DNA from: Eutreptiella sp. 'Long Island Sound 2002' | Lineage: Eukaryota; Euglenozoa; Euglenophyceae; Eutreptiales; Eutreptiaceae | Direction: 5' to 3' | DNA: 64,000 nucleotides | Assembly: GCA_964036045.1 (NCBI GenBank) | Contig: OZ038388.1 | Coordinates: 9,028,223 to 9,092,222 of the forward strand | Shown here: piece by piece, positions 11,526 to 22,903 of the stretch | Layout of the letters: every line of letters begins with the position of its first letter | How positions within the stretch are numbered: the first letter of the stretch is position 1 | The notes under the pieces: model-generated | Database searches by the model: none | Told to the model about the DNA's origin: nothing | The model's input: only the letters and a program-made list of their open reading frames with translations | Made by a program: the position numbers and the translations under genes

Positions 11526-12197
11526 CGAAAGTCGACGGCCGCGTTCTTGCAAGACTACTTCCCGATCCTAGTGGGTGGCCGCGAGCTGCTGAGGCTGGGA
11601 CAGCGGCCGCCGGGGCGGCCGCCCGAAGGAGCCCCCCCCCCCCCCCCAACGGCCGCTACAGCCGAGGCTCCGGCCGGAGCCGTACTCCGACTCTGACTCA
11701 CAGCCTGGGTCCCAACCGGGAAGGCTGCGCGTGGCGCCGCAGCAAGATGCACGGGGCCGGTACGCCGGGGGAGGGGTATGCCCGCGACACGGGGCGCTGG
11801 CATGGCACTGGTGTAGGACACAGAACCGCAAGGTCGTGGTGTGCTACGCCCGGGGCCATACAGGACACGGGGCGACAGGGGTGCCGGCGGCCTGCCTGCC
11901 GGTGGGCGTTGCGCCCGGGGATGCGCAAGCTCGCCCCTGCGGAGAGGCGAGTGGCGGCGGGGGCCATGCACTGCTGGCTGGCGGCGGGCAGTGCGGCCGC
12001 AGAGACCCCCAGGGAGTGCGCAGCCTAGGGACACCCCCCCCCCCCCCGGGAGGGCACCACCACCGCCAAGCACAAGCCGTGGCCAAGGGAGGGCGTGAGA
12101 GGAGCTACCTTGAGAGCGGACGCCGGTCCGTCCCTCGCGCAGTGTACATAGCGGTTAACCCCCAAGCACGACAGCAAGACGGACATGCAAAGGAAGG

Positions 12198-12281
12198 TGA
12201 TCGATTCCTGGTGAAAATGGAAACTTTTTTGCGCGCTGTGCCGCGCGGGCGCCTGGGCAAAATGAGTTGTGTCTAGCCCAG
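12198..12281 (+). repeat. Right-flank copy of the LINE-flanking repeat
   Basis: Matches the right part of 9045-9183: AAAATGGAAACTTTTTTGCG, a CGCG-rich stretch, then GGGCAAAATGAGTTGTGTCT. Same orientation as the left copy. Confidence 0.7.
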
Positions 12282-12329
12282 CCTAGGGCCATTCCAGCCA
12301 AATATGGGTATGTCACCGGGGGAACCCAA

Positions 12330-12450
12330 GTTTGACCCAGAAATTCAAACCCAAGTTTTCCTACGTTTTTCACCATGCCGATTCCACCTTAATCGATTCC
12401 CGGTCAAAATGGAAACTTTTTTGCGTGCCGCGCCACGCGCGCGCCTCTCC
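12330..12450 (+). repeat. Second right-flank copy of the LINE-flanking repeat
   Basis: Matches the left and middle parts of 9045-9183 (TTTTCACCATGCCGATTCC, GGTCAAAATGGAAACTTTT) but then diverges. The presence of a third copy argues that this is a dispersed or tandem repeat rather than a pair of LTRs. Confidence 0.6.
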
Positions 12451-14173
12451 TTCGGAGCCATCTTGGGAGGGGATAACAACCAGGACATTCCGGGCGTATG
12501 CACGGCAAAAAGAACGTGCGACCCGCGTGTGGCGCAACTGCTAACCTTGGGGTCCACAACCATCTCCATGGAGGTGCAGTGAGTCACTGAAGCAGGCCTC
12601 CAAGGTCCACATTCTGGTGACAGGGTCCACTGCAGTGCTCAAAATTTGCATAAAGAGAAGTAGCCAGACGTGAAGCCTTTGCCATAAGTGCACCGCCATG
12701 CAAACCTTGTGCACACGCTTGGGAGCACATTTGCGGACAGACTTTGGCTGCAAAACCTCACCCACCCACCCATCCACCCACCCACCCACCCAAGTATGTC
12801 GAGGTAGGGGCATGGGGAATGGGAAGAGGCTTGATCAGTGGCGGTTGAGGCTTAGGTTTTCGTGATGCGTTTGGTTGGGATGCAGTACGCAGGGTAGGTG
12901 CCTGGCTTGCGTGTGTGCAAAGCAATGCCCGCTTGTGACACAAAATGCATGTCTACCACTAGGCCTTCTCTTTCACAAAATGGAGTAGTACAAATCAACG
13001 ATGGCCACACTAATTTTGGTGGCCAGTTTCTTTGTCATCATTGAAGGTGTGCCAAAAGCCCAGTGCCATTCATGGCATTCTGTTGTTAGGTGGTGCGGCG
13101 GGTAGGCTATTCTGATGTGCATCTTGACTCATAGTGCCGCACGCCACCGTGATGGGGAGTATGTGTGTGACAGTGGGTGCCAAAGAGCACCTCTCGTCCC
13201 GTGTTGAGTCCATTAGAGGGTTGTCTCGCGGGTTGTGCAGGGATTGTCCAGTGAATAACGTGGGGCAACAAGAAAGACCAGATGGGTGTGGGCACAATGA
13301 CACAGGGACGGTGTGTGAGCTGGAGGCCTTGGTCAAGGAGGGCTTGGTGGTGGCATACACGGATTGGTTGTCGACGAGAGCGAGAGGCAAGATGGCCGTA
13401 GGGTATGGGGATAGGTGTGGTAAGCCTTCTGGCGAAAGTGCTACTGCCACTTCGCCGGAGGGAGCTGCCCTACGCGTCCGGGGCTGGGCAAAGCGACTGG
13501 GAATTGTACGGGTCTTCAAGTTCTATTTTGCCAGTGGAGTGGACTGTTCGGACACATGTCAGTCTCCCCCACGGGTGCCTTCACGTCCGCATGCACTGAC
13601 TTAGCGGCAAGGGCCGTCCAGGAACCAGCTCACACTGAGCCCCAAGGGCTGGAAGGCAAATGGCGTGGGTCGAGCAAAGAGGTGTTTGGGTAGAGAAGAC
13701 TTTTGTTCAATGAAACTGCCAGACCTCCTGTGCACTGGAAGACGTGCCTCGATGGGAGGCTCTGCCTCACACTCATCCAGACGAAGCCCCCCCCCCCCCC
13801 CCCCCCGCACTCTCCCCCCGTCCCTTGTTCCATGTCCCTCCAAATCGTTCGGTCCTACTTCACGTGAGTGCCCGGAATGGGGCGTGGCCCTCTGCGTTTG
13901 GAACCCGCAGGGCGTCGCGCGCGCAAAGACCGGGACCAGGGAAGGGGCGTCCCGGGCCTCTGCCCTTACGCGGAGCACGTCCGCAGCAAAACCGAACGCG
14001 GAAAGAAGAAGGGCCAGCCCAAACCGCCTCGAGAAAGTGGAACTCGCGGAACAAACCGCAGTCACTCCCCCTTTTTTCTGAAGTGCTTCTGCCAATGTGT
14101 TGCGGTGCGCACGCCCCTGAGCGGTCCTGTTTGCAGGGCCCGGCCCTGCGCCCCCGCCCTCCCTCATTCGCAG
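12451..14173. other. Intergenic, mostly unassigned
   Basis: Contains a short (CCCA)n tract near 12763-12792 and a C20 run at 13787-13806. The open stretch 13134-13604 (+) includes LVVAYTDWLSTRARGKMAVG, which faintly resembles the first strand of an RNase H domain (YTDGS). One motif is too little for a call. Nothing else is recognisable. Confidence 0.45.
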
Positions 14174-14301
14174 GCACTGTCACCCCCACACCGACGCCGA
14201 CTCCGGTCCCCCCGAACGCGTACACGTTCCTCCTCGCGGACATCTTCCGGGGCTTCACGGATTTCTGGAACACGCTGACCCAGGGGTCCGTGGAGGTGCC
14301 G
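14174..14301 (+). CDS. Membrane protein exon a
   Basis: Acceptor ATTCGCAG, donor CCG|GTCTGG. Enters in phase 1 and leaves in phase 0. Encodes the Pro/Thr-rich stretch and the start of the juxtamembrane region. Confidence 0.5.
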
Positions 14302-15759
14302 GTCTGGGTAGTCCCTTCATCCCTCGGGCCTTGCTCTTGACGTGGCGCATGCCCTTCGTGCCCCGAACCCCGTGCCCCCTGTGTGCCACAGCCTCCTGCC
14401 CCTCCCCCTGGGCCCCTGCCCCTGTGCCCCCCGGGCCCATGGCTGAAGGTCCCTGTCCCCATGCGCCCGTGCCTGCGCCCCTTCCCCTGTGCAGCCCCGT
14501 GACTCCTCCCCCTTGATGCCCCAACGTGCGGGGCATGTCTTGTCCTGGGCAGTGGGTCTCCTTACGTTGACTGCCGCGCTACGAGGGGCAGTGGGTCTCC
14601 TTACGTTGACTGCCGCGCTACGAGGGGCAGTGGGCCTCCTTACGCCCCCGGGCCCGAGGAAATGGTGGCAAGGGGCAGTGGGCAGGCGGCCTCCTCCAGC
14701 ACACTGCCGCACTGCAAGGGGGAGTGGGCAGTGGGTATCGCACTGCAAGGGGATAGTGGGCAGTGGGCCTCCTTCTGTGCACTGCCGCACTGCCCCCCCC
14801 CCCCCCCAACTCCCCAAGGGGGCCCAGCTCCCCTACCCCCCAGGCCTGCGTAGGGGGCCCAGGCAGCCTTTGCAGGGGCTTCCTGCAGTTGAAGTTCGGC
14901 ACGCCTGACGAAGCCAAAAGCAGCAGCCCAACAATAGGCATGTGTGTACAGGTCTGTACTCCCCCCCCCCCCCCCCTCGCTTCCAACCGCCCTCCCCCCC
15001 CCAGACAGGGGATAGACCCAGTTGTTGGTTGTGGGCTGCAGTTGGTGCGGTTCGCAGCCCCGCACAGAGACGTGGCGGTGGATGTCGCTTGCCTGGCTTT
15101 GGGGCCCGACGGCCCTCGTTTCTGCGACCCTCAGCACCGCCATGCCCCGCCTGCGGCGCTCTCGGGCTGCATCGGCTTGCACACGTCCTGCAGGTGTTCG
15201 TTGTCGGTGGCGTTGTTCTTCTGCTCTTCTTCTGCGCTTGCGGTGCCCTTGCGTACCTCTTGTGGCGAGCAAAGCGGGCGTTGGGCCGAGTCAACCATGG
15301 AAATCGGGGGTGTCCAGTGAGTGAGGTATGGCCCGGCATTGCACAGGGCAACACACGTGGCCGCATATGCCCCCCCCCCCCCCCCTCGACCCCTCATCGT
15401 CGGGTGACCGGGCCATTGAGCGAATCCCAGCGAATGCTGCTGCCGGCAAAGGGTTCCGGTCCACGCTGCCCTTTCCTTGACTGTTCATCGGCACAGAGGG
15501 CCCAGCGCCCTGTCTCACAGGCCGAGGGAGTGCCGAGACATGACGTGAGGACGTACCGCTGCCGAGTGTTCGGTTGGATTTTGTCGACCGGTTCTGTGGA
15601 TGGACGGCCCTTGGACTGTCGATGGGCTGCGTGGTCTGTTGCGGGGGCGATGCCCACCGTCATTTGTGGAGTGCCGTTCGGAAATTCTCGCACAACTTCA
15701 TGGACCAATGCCTCAACGTGCCGTTGGCGGGGGCATTCGGTCCATTGGAACCGGCCATG

Positions 15760-15800
<41 letters not shown>

Positions 15801-17626
15801 ATCTCCCCCCCCCCCCCTCTCTCACTAGTCTCTTAGGGTGGGATGAGTGACATTTACCGAAGAACAAACTTCTTCGGGCTATTTTTGGTACTCCAACTTT
15901 TGCTCCCCAGACCCCCGCGCCCCCCCCCCCCCCCCTCCAACGCCCCCGCAACACCGCCCCCAAGCCCAGGCCTGGGCCTGCGCCCCACGCCATGCGTCCG
16001 GATGCGTCGTTGGCGTCGCCACGCCCCCGAGCGCCGTCCCCCTGGCCCCACTGCCTCTCTGCTCTGCTGCAGTCCCCCGAATTGGTGTCCGTCGGCGACG
16101 GTGCAGAGTCCGACGTCGAGCGGCGGCTTACGCTTCGGGAGAGAGTCTCGCTTCATGAGATTCAGGTCTGCGCCCGTCCGCCCCGAACCCCCGCGCCTGT
16201 GCTCGAGCGCCATCGCCGTCGACGGACGCCCCAGACGCGCCCGGGCGGTGGAGGGCTCAAGAGGCCGCACGGGGGCGGCAGGGGCCGAGGGGTAGGCCCA
16301 CGATGGGGTCCACAGACGGGCCATGTGCCACGAAAAGGAAGGGACGCGGGGCGGTCGCGAGAGGCGGGGAGCCCGCTGGGCTGCCCCCGGAGCCCCCCCC
16401 CCCCCCGTCTGACCGTCATTCTGACGTCCCCCTCCTCCAAGCCACCGTGCCCCCGACACCCGTGCGGGTGTCGGGGGAGGAACCGGCCTTGAGGCCCCCG
16501 TCCGGATCAGCGGGGGGGCGTCCCCGACAGCCCACGGCCCGGGACGTCTTTTTGCCGTTGTGCAAGAGGAGAGGCCGGAGGATGCCCCGAGACAAGGGCC
16601 GGTCACACCGTTTGGGCCGGGCCCCGGAGGACTCGGGTGGTCGAGGCCGGGGACGGGGGGTGGGCTGAGTCCCGATCCGAAACCGAACACGGCGTCAAGT
16701 ACCAAAAGTAGAGGACGACGAAGGAGTCCGGGATTTGCGGTGCCGGGCCCCGCCCGACACTACGACGGATGTCCGTCAGGCGTCGGGGACACCGGCGGTG
16801 GTGGTGTTGCGGGCACGAGGGGCGCGGCCGCGCGGGGGGTGTCCAAGACAAGCGGCCCGAAAGCCCAAATGTGTGGTCCCCCCGATTCCAAACGGGGTCC
16901 ACGTGCCGCTGCACTCGATCCGAATGTGTGCGGTCTGGCAGCCCACGGCAGCGGGCCCTTGACGGACGTGGATGACCGGGGCGATGTGGCGGTGTGCGGC
17001 ACATGTGCACACCACTCGCCACTTGCTCTGCTCTGGAGTGTGCCATGATCTTCTGATTGTGGCGCCTGTGGCTGCCAAAGTAAACAAAAAGGCGCCGAAA
17101 ATTCGGGAGGAGCGAGGGGACCTGGACCGACCAATGGCATTCTGTATGACTGCAGTGATTCTTTATTTTTTTTTCAATGATATTTTCTCCGAAGTGTTGT
17201 GGAATCTAAAGTGAAAAGTGTTATCCTCAAAAAAACAAACAGCCATTTCTTGGGGCGTCTCACCGCCTGAAGTGGCCGTTGGACTCACAGGGGCTCCTGA
17301 CGTGGCTCAGACCCCTTTGGGTGTGCAATGTGCTGCGCGCGTTTGGCCGTCACGATCCGCAGGGCTGCCAACGCGGCACCCGCTGAGGCCGTGGACGCGT
17401 CGCTTTCCCGTCCGCCCGGGCGCCGGCCGGGGCCGGAAGGGTATGTGATTGTGTGCCGCACGCACCGAAGCTCCTCCGGTTGTGTCGGCAGGAGGAAGAG
17501 CCGCCGGCCAGCGCCGCCCAATGCGATGCCCCGGGCGTCGAGCACACGGATGTCCAGGAGATGACAATCCCCGACTGCCGGTCCAGAGACGATATGGACG
17601 TGTCGACGCTTGGGGTCTTGTCAGAG
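14174..17626 (+). CDS. Spliced single-pass membrane protein (partial gene model)
   Basis: Four exons join in phase: 14174-14301, 15194-15316, 16073-16165 and 17492-17626. All introns between them are GT-AG. The predicted part (about 159 aa) has a Pro/Thr-rich segment ([11 protein letters not shown]), then NAYTFLLADIFRGFTDFW, one transmembrane helix (VFVVGGVVLLLFFCACGALA) and a basic stop-transfer stretch RAKRALGR. An acidic, probably cytoplasmic tail follows (DVERRLTLRERVSLHEIQ, then EEEPPASAAQ and DVQEMTIPDCRSRDDMDVS). The topology, outside to membrane to cytoplasm, is inferred from the positive-inside rule. The first exon here starts mid-codon, so an upstream exon with the start, probably a signal peptide, was not found. 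The 3' end is also open; a terminal exon after the acceptor at 17760 (IAWSRGG..., stop near 17819) is possible. Family not recognised. Confidence 0.5.
14549..14800 (+). repeat. 39-bp tandem repeat and related GGGCAGTGGG units
   Basis: AGTGGGTCTCCTTACGTTGA starts at 14551 and 14590, with a variant at 14629, a 39-bp period. Further diverged CAGTGGG units continue to about 14800. Lies in the first supported intron of the membrane-protein gene. Confidence 0.65.
15194..15316 (+). CDS. Membrane protein exon b (transmembrane helix)
   Basis: Acceptor GTCCTGCAG, strong donor CCA|GTGAGT. 41 codons in phase 0, encoding VFVVGGVVLLLFFCACGALA followed by YLLWRAKRALGRVNHGNRGC. Confidence 0.6.
15761..15797 (+). 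repeat. (CT)n microsatellite
   Basis: Uninterrupted CT dinucleotides, followed by a C-rich run. Confidence 0.9.
15845..15935 (+). repeat. AGACC-poly(C) dispersed repeat, copy 1
   Basis: Matches 20180-20277 and 60545-60625: an A-rich start, GGGCTATTTTTGGTAC, then CCCCAGACCCC and a poly(C) end. The unit is about 90 bp. Confidence 0.55.
16073..16165 (+). CDS. Membrane protein exon c
   Basis: Acceptor CTCTGCTGCAG, donor CAG|GTCTGC. 31 codons in phase 0: SPELVSVGDGAESDVERRLT, then LRERVSLHEIQ. Hydrophilic, probably cytoplasmic. Confidence 0.5.
17492..17626 (+). CDS. Membrane protein exon d
   Basis: Acceptor TGTGTCGGCAG, donor GAG|GTATGC. 45 codons in phase 0, acidic, ending DDMDVSTLGVLSE. It could instead be a 5' exon of the downstream kinesin gene; the phases do not decide this. 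Confidence 0.45.
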
Positions 17627-18579
17627 GTATGCCGTCAAACGTTGTGCTGCCTCCGTCAGCCTGGCCCGGGGGGATGGGGGGGTTACCTGGTCCTCAGGCA
17701 GCCCCAAAATGACGTCCTGTCCCCCTTCCCCGATCGGCAAGCAAAGGTCTGCTCCTGACAGATTGCGTGGAGCAGGGGAGGATCGAATTTTCGCGCCACT
17801 CGGGGGGGCGGAGAGTGAATCGTGATATGTCACGATATATATAAAGGGCCATAGCGGGAAATCGCTGGTTGCGAAAATATTGTGACCTCCAAAGGGCTCC
17901 ACGGTACTGTTTTGTGACGGATATCGTGACACTTTGTCACAACGTTGGCAGTTGGGGGGGGGCGGGCGATGAGGGGGACCCCCCTCCTCCCAGTTATGCC
18001 CATCCCTGCGTGGAGGAGTGTGTCCAGCGTACCACGCCTGGAACCTGCGATACGCCCGCCGGCAGCATTGCGTGCCGAATTAGTGGCTACCATGGCTTTG
18101 TTGCGTGCCTGGACCACAGCAAGCTGCGCTTGTGGGGGTACAGCTCGTGACGGAACGTGACCTGTTTGTAAGGTCAGCCCTTTGCTTAACCACTGGAGTG
18201 GGGGGTGGGGGGGTTGGGTCTGCGGCTTGTGGATGGGTGGGTCAGTTTGGTTTTGCCCCCCCCCCCCCTCCCCTGCCGTCGGTAAGCCAAGGTCTGTGTA
18301 AGGGTGTAAGGTGCAAAACCATGAAAACAGCAATCTCTGACGAAGGAAATGCAGCAGAGGCACGGCACATCGCAGGTGCATGAGGTGTGTCACACACCGC
18401 GGCCCATCGGTGGGCAGTGCTGCGTGTGGGCATGGCCCCGAGAAGGCAGGGGGTATGCAGCCAGCTCCACACCCGCCTGTGCCACCGCGGGCTGCACGAT
18501 CTCGCGTCCCCTGCTTTGGCCCCAGGGCCCGAGAAAATGGTGGCCCCACAGTGCCCCCGATGAGGACCAGGATTTCACA

Positions 18580-18614
18580 TTGTGTTTGTGTGTGTGTGTG
18601 TGTGTTTGTGTGTC

Positions 18615-18692
<78 letters not shown>

Positions 18693-19580
18693 GCAGCAAT
18701 AGGGCGGGACAGGGCCCGACTTTCCCAAATTATCCAGGGTACCTGACAGGGAATCCAATATTGTAGGTTCTGCACAGGCTTCTGGTACAGCGCAGCTGCC
18801 AGAGGCCGCCCAGAACTTCATCTTGAACACGATGCATCCCCCACGATGCGAGCCCTTCCCTGCCTGTCCCCGTTACTGCAGACAGGCGCCTATTGGCGGC
18901 GAACATGCTCTGTCTTGTTTGACGTTCAACTGACGAGGATTCTGAAACTCGAAAACCGCGTTGTGCCCGTTTGTCTTGCAATTGTGTGTGTGTGTGTGTG
19001 TGTGTGTACTGGGTAGGGGCAGGGCCTGACTCTCCCAAATTATCCGGGTACCCGGGTGAGTTTTGGCATTTTGCTGTCCCCTGTGCAGGCCTTCTGGTCC
19101 AGCGATGCTGCCAGGGGCCGCCCTTCGCTTCAAGGAGGTCACGGTGCATCCCCCACGATGCGTACCCATCTCCGCCCATTACCTGTGCTGCAGACAGGCG
19201 CCTATTGGCGTCGGACATGCTCTGTCTTGTCTGACGATCCAACTGACGAGGATTTTGACACTCGGAACCTGAGTTGTGCCCGCTTGTCTTGTGTGTGTGT
19301 GTGTGTGTGTGTGTGTGATAGAAACGACAGGATGCCGTCGGGGAGCCAAAGGGAAGGCCGTGCGTGCCGGTGACCCCTTCTCCCACTGATATGAGGGCGC
19401 GACAGCACCAACATTGCTCTACTACAGAAAGGCGCCGAGCCTGGAACAATGTTTCTGCCTTTGTTTTGATTGGCCTGACGAGGTGTTTGGAGACCTTTGC
19501 TCCCTGAGTCTCCGCATCATCACACTGGGCCTCTGGTCGTTGGTTCATTTGTTTCCCTCACGAAGTGTGTGTGTGTGATG
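18580..19580. repeat. About 300-bp tandem units separated by (TG)n
   Basis: Three successive units each end in a TG tract (about 18588-18688, 18983-19008, 19291-19317). Shared landmarks in the first two are CCCAAATTATCC, GCATCCCCCACGATGCG, CAGACAGGCGCCTATTGGCG and CAACTGACGAGGATT. The third unit is degraded. The long first TG tract (about 100 bp) is the most expanded. Confidence 0.75.
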
Positions 19581-19839
19581 ACTAAGGCTGAACTCTGATC
19601 AAGTTTGAGGACACAGGCCAGGATCATCTTGTTGCCTGTACTCCATGGGCGCTGCACCATGGGACAGTCCCGCCGATGCAGTCTGGACCCTCATCGCCGA
19701 AAGGCCCCCAGTGCCGCGTTTGAACATGCCTTTGTGTTCACACTGCATCTGCCAAGATGTGGTACATTCAGGCCGTCTCCACCGTCTGGGGACAACCAAT
19801 GCAGACACCTCCCTTGCCAACGACAGTAGTACCAATTGG

Positions 19840-20030
19840 CACACTCATTTGAGCTTTTGTGGCAGCCCCGCCCTCCCCATATTCCTACACGTTGCCCCCC
19901 CCCCCCCCAAGGCCCTCATGCCACCTTCTGACCTTCCCACGCCCCCCCCCCCCGCCCGCATACGAAGACCCCCACCGCAACACTGCCCCGCCAGCCACAA
20001 AGCCCCACAGCCCCACAGCCCCGACTGCAC
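19840..20030 (+). repeat. Dispersed repeat, pair with 26076-26270
   Basis: Both copies run from GCACACTCATTTGAGCTTTT through CCCATATTCCTACACGTTGC to AGCCCCACAGCCCCACAGCC with few differences. The poly(C) lengths differ between copies. Confidence 0.8.
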
Positions 20031-20179
20031 AGATGCATGCTCGGCTCTCAGGATGAAGATGCGATCGTCGTGCCTGTCAAGGGGGAGGAGAGGTATGCAC
20101 TCTGTGCCTGCCCCAGAGGGGAGGGTGCGGGGGGGGGGGGGGCTAAAACATCCCCCCCCCCTCGAACTCGGATTTCATA

Positions 20180-20277
20180 GTGGGAAAAAATGAAATATAC
20201 AGAAGGAAATATTGATTTGGGCCATTTTTGGTACACAAACTTTAGGACTTTTGGGTTCCAGACCCCCCCCCCCCCCT
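20180..20277 (+). repeat. AGACC-poly(C) dispersed repeat, copy 2
   Basis: Contains GGGCCATTTTTGGTACACAA, then TTGGGTTCCAGACC and a run of C. Best preserved of the copies with 15845-15935 and 60545-60625. Confidence 0.65.
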
Positions 20278-20464
20278 AAACAAAACTCTGGCCTGCCCTT
20301 CCGTGTGCAGCTCGCTCCTCAAGTCCGACCCAGGTCATGGCGTGGTCGAGACGTTCTGCTAGTCTGTGCTTTGGCCCGAGAAAATGGTGGCCCCAGGGCC
20401 CGAAAACACGAGGTGGAAGCAAACAGGCCGCAGTTGTGAGCAGGGCAATAGAGACCCCCACCCA

Positions 20465-20819
20465 GGGGGATCCTTAAGGGACTAGAGTTTATTTTGTTAA
20501 GGACCGCTGTTAGGGACCGCCCCAAGGGACCACCAACCGCCAACCGCCAACCGCCACCAACCGCCAACCGCCACCAACCGCCAACCACTGCCAACCGCCA
20601 TCAACCACCAATCACCAACCACCAACCGCCGCCAACTGCCACCAACCACCACCAACCGCCAGTCGCCAACCGCCAACCGCCAACCGCCAACCGCCAACCG
20701 CCAACCGCCAACCGCCAACCGCCACCAACCAACCATGGTTGAACAAATGAGCAACACGCGGTTTTTTTTTGCAAAACTGCCGTTCAGGAACACTTTTTCT
20801 TTTCCTCTTAAGGACTTCC
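20465..20819. mobile_element. Inverted-terminus element with long CCAACCG array
   Basis: Starts GGGGATCCTTAAG and ends CTTAAGGACTTCC, imperfect inverted termini related to those at 1058-1293. The centre (about 20525-20735) is an array of CCAACCG and CCACCAACCG units. The array makes all reading frames open, giving meaningless Trp/Gly-rich translations. Confidence 0.5.
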
Positions 20820-22024
20820 AAAGGTACCGCCTACACCTTCGCTTAGCTCATCTACATTACCCCCCCCCCCCCGCCCCTGTGGGCGGGCGGTGTGCAGCGA
20901 CTCTGGGGGTTGGGGTTTCCACATCGGAGTACAGAGCATGTTGGGTTATCACCGGGGGGGGGGAGTCAATAGAGCCCCCCAAAACTGGGGGGTTCGGGAA
21001 AAGGGCTCAATTGACAGGCACCATTAATCAGTTATTATGATCTCTGGCGCCTTCGGAAAAATGTTTTGAGCATTAAAATTGGTCATTTTTTTTCACCAAA
21101 TATATGGCAAATGATGACTTTTCTGAACCCCCTCGACGCGCTGATTCCAAACATCCCATTTTCACTTTTTGCCGATTTTTGGGTCTGGGCCCCCTCCGAG
21201 GGGGTCCTGTCAATTGAGCCCTTTTATGGGGGGGGTCTGGCCGGAAGGCTCTATCCCCCCCCCTCCCCCACAAACGAAAACCCGGACCAGTCACCGTTAC
21301 ATTTACATTCGGTGGCTGGGTGACAGCCGAGCACTGACCTCTGGTGGAACACGCGCGAGTCAGTGAATTGCACCCCCCCCCCCCCCCCCCGCTCGCCACA
21401 CAGCCACACAAAGCCCGCACGCCTCCACAGCCGCCGTCGGTTGGCTCTCAACCACCGTCGAGTGGCTCAAAACGGCCGTCATCACCCACCATGTGAGGCC
21501 AGCTTAAGAGACCGCTATGTCCTCTCTCGGTGCCTGAAACTGGAGCCAAATGAGACACACAAGGGGTGTCAAAGTATGGCAAGACCATTGTGAGATGGTC
21601 ACTACCAAACTGCGCAAAACCGGAACCGACTTGCAAACCTACTGCCCCTTTTGATGGTCCCCCCCCCCCCCCTGGCGACCACCCCCCCCCCACTGCCCCG
21701 CCCGCCCTCTCGCTTTGCCTCACAGCGGTCCCCAGGGCGGCGAACAGCCACAACAGCCCCCGATAGCGGGACCACAACGGCGCCCAAGGCAGCAGCCGGG
21801 GGCCCGGGCGCACGGAGGAGGCACCGCACCACCGCAGCGCATGGGACACGGGGGTGGACGACGCCGCATCCAAAGTCTGGCCCGATGTGACCCACCGCTG
21901 GGGGCTCCCCGGCTCGACGACCCCGGCCCTAAACACGGGGAGCGTCAGGAGGCCGCGAGGCCGCGAGGTGCCCTTGCCAAATCCAAGTTTTGAGCCAAAA
22001 ACTCCCCGGGGGCGCCAAGTCGGG

Positions 22025-22350
22025 AGGTGCCCTCCCAAAACTGCGCATTTTGTGCCCCCAAAACAGCCTTTTTTGGCCCAAAATGGCCCCGAAACCCACC
22101 CAAAACGGCCAAACGAAGGGAAATGATTGCTACACTCCACGTGCGCCTTGATTGCCCCGTGACGGAGAGCCTTTTCTTGCCCTCTAACTCCACCATATGT
22201 CCAAGAAACGGCCCAAAACATGGCTACAAATGGCCTGAATGTGCGTTGTTTGTGTCAAACAGGCCCAAAACCAAGAACGGGCCGTATCTTGGGCTACGTG
22301 GCTCAAAACCAAATTCTGAGGGCACCTAGTCCACCCGCCATGCCCCACTT
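22025..22350 (+). repeat. Repeat with inverted copy at 31735-32060
   Basis: Landmarks in order are TTTTTTGGCCCAAAATGGCC, AACGGCCAAACGAAGGGAAA, CTCTAACTCCACCATATGTC and CCCCACTTTTTGTGGTTTCC. The same landmarks occur in reverse complement at 31735-32060 and partly again at 33879-34000. Confidence 0.75.
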
Positions 22351-22903
22351 TTTGTGGTTTCCAAGCCTCAGATTCGACCAACGAGATGCCTAGACCCCCG
22401 TACCAGTGGCCACTTGGTGGAGCCGGAGGGCAGCCCGGCCCGCGCACAGTGGGGGCCAACGGTGGGTCCACCAGGGTCCATGGGGCGAAAAAAAAGATTT
22501 TTTCCAAAGTTGTTCCTAGACCATTTGGGATGCTCCAACAAGTGTTTTTAGCCCGTTTTGAGCCCGTGGTGACGCGTTTTGGCCCATGGAAAATCTCAAA
22601 ATGCCTTGAAAATGGGCCGCTTTGGGACCCTACACTGTCCCTAAGGTGTTTTGCACGGTTCCTGTACCGTTCAGAACAGTGCTATTCTGCCTCCTGTTGG
22701 GGATCACAGGACTAGACTGAGCGCCAGTATTCCGTTTGCTCGTGGCTGAAGGGGGAACAGATTTTGGGAAAACAGTCATTAACCCGAGGGGGCTTTTCAT
22801 TTCTTGGGGGGGTGCACTTTTGGGGGGGGGTTGCCATATTACACGTACCGCCCCCCCCCCCCCCCCCCCGCCCCCCCCCCCGCCCCCGCGCTTTGCGCCG
22901 CAG

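Larger units (their letters stand above)
9190..12030 (+). mobile_element. Degraded non-LTR retrotransposon (LINE) ORF2 region
   Basis: A reverse-transcriptase domain (9190-9982) is followed, in shifting frames, by a thumb-like segment (about 10030-10260), a Cys/His motif (about 10667-10722) and a C-terminal conserved segment (11118-11525, containing VSYAELALDYEEFTG). No integrase, protease or LTR is seen, so I class it as a LINE. The element lacks its ORF2 N-terminus (endonuclease) and has several frameshifts and stops, so it is dead. Its 3' boundary is uncertain, about 12030-12190. It is flanked by repeat copies at 9045-9183 and 12198-12281. Confidence 0.75.
17627..22903. other. Intergenic or unresolved 5' part of the kinesin gene
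   Basis: Mostly repeats: (TG)n-linked tandem units (18580-19580), a dispersed repeat (19840-20030), the AGACC-poly(C) repeat (20180-20277) and a CCAACCG-bearing element (20465-20819). The kinesin start codon and first exon(s) must lie here or further left; I could not identify them. A short open stretch after an AG at 18068 (SIACRISGYHGFVACLDHSK) is possible coding but unsupported. Confidence 0.5.

Noticed and set aside
9045-12281. LTR retrotransposon with short terminal repeats
   Set aside because: The flanking repeats are about 80 bp, a third partial copy exists, and no integrase or protease is present. The RT blocks and C-terminal Cys/His motif fit a LINE.
13134-13604. RNase H domain fragment
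   Set aside because: Only AYTDWLS resembles the YTDGS motif; no other catalytic motif follows in frame.
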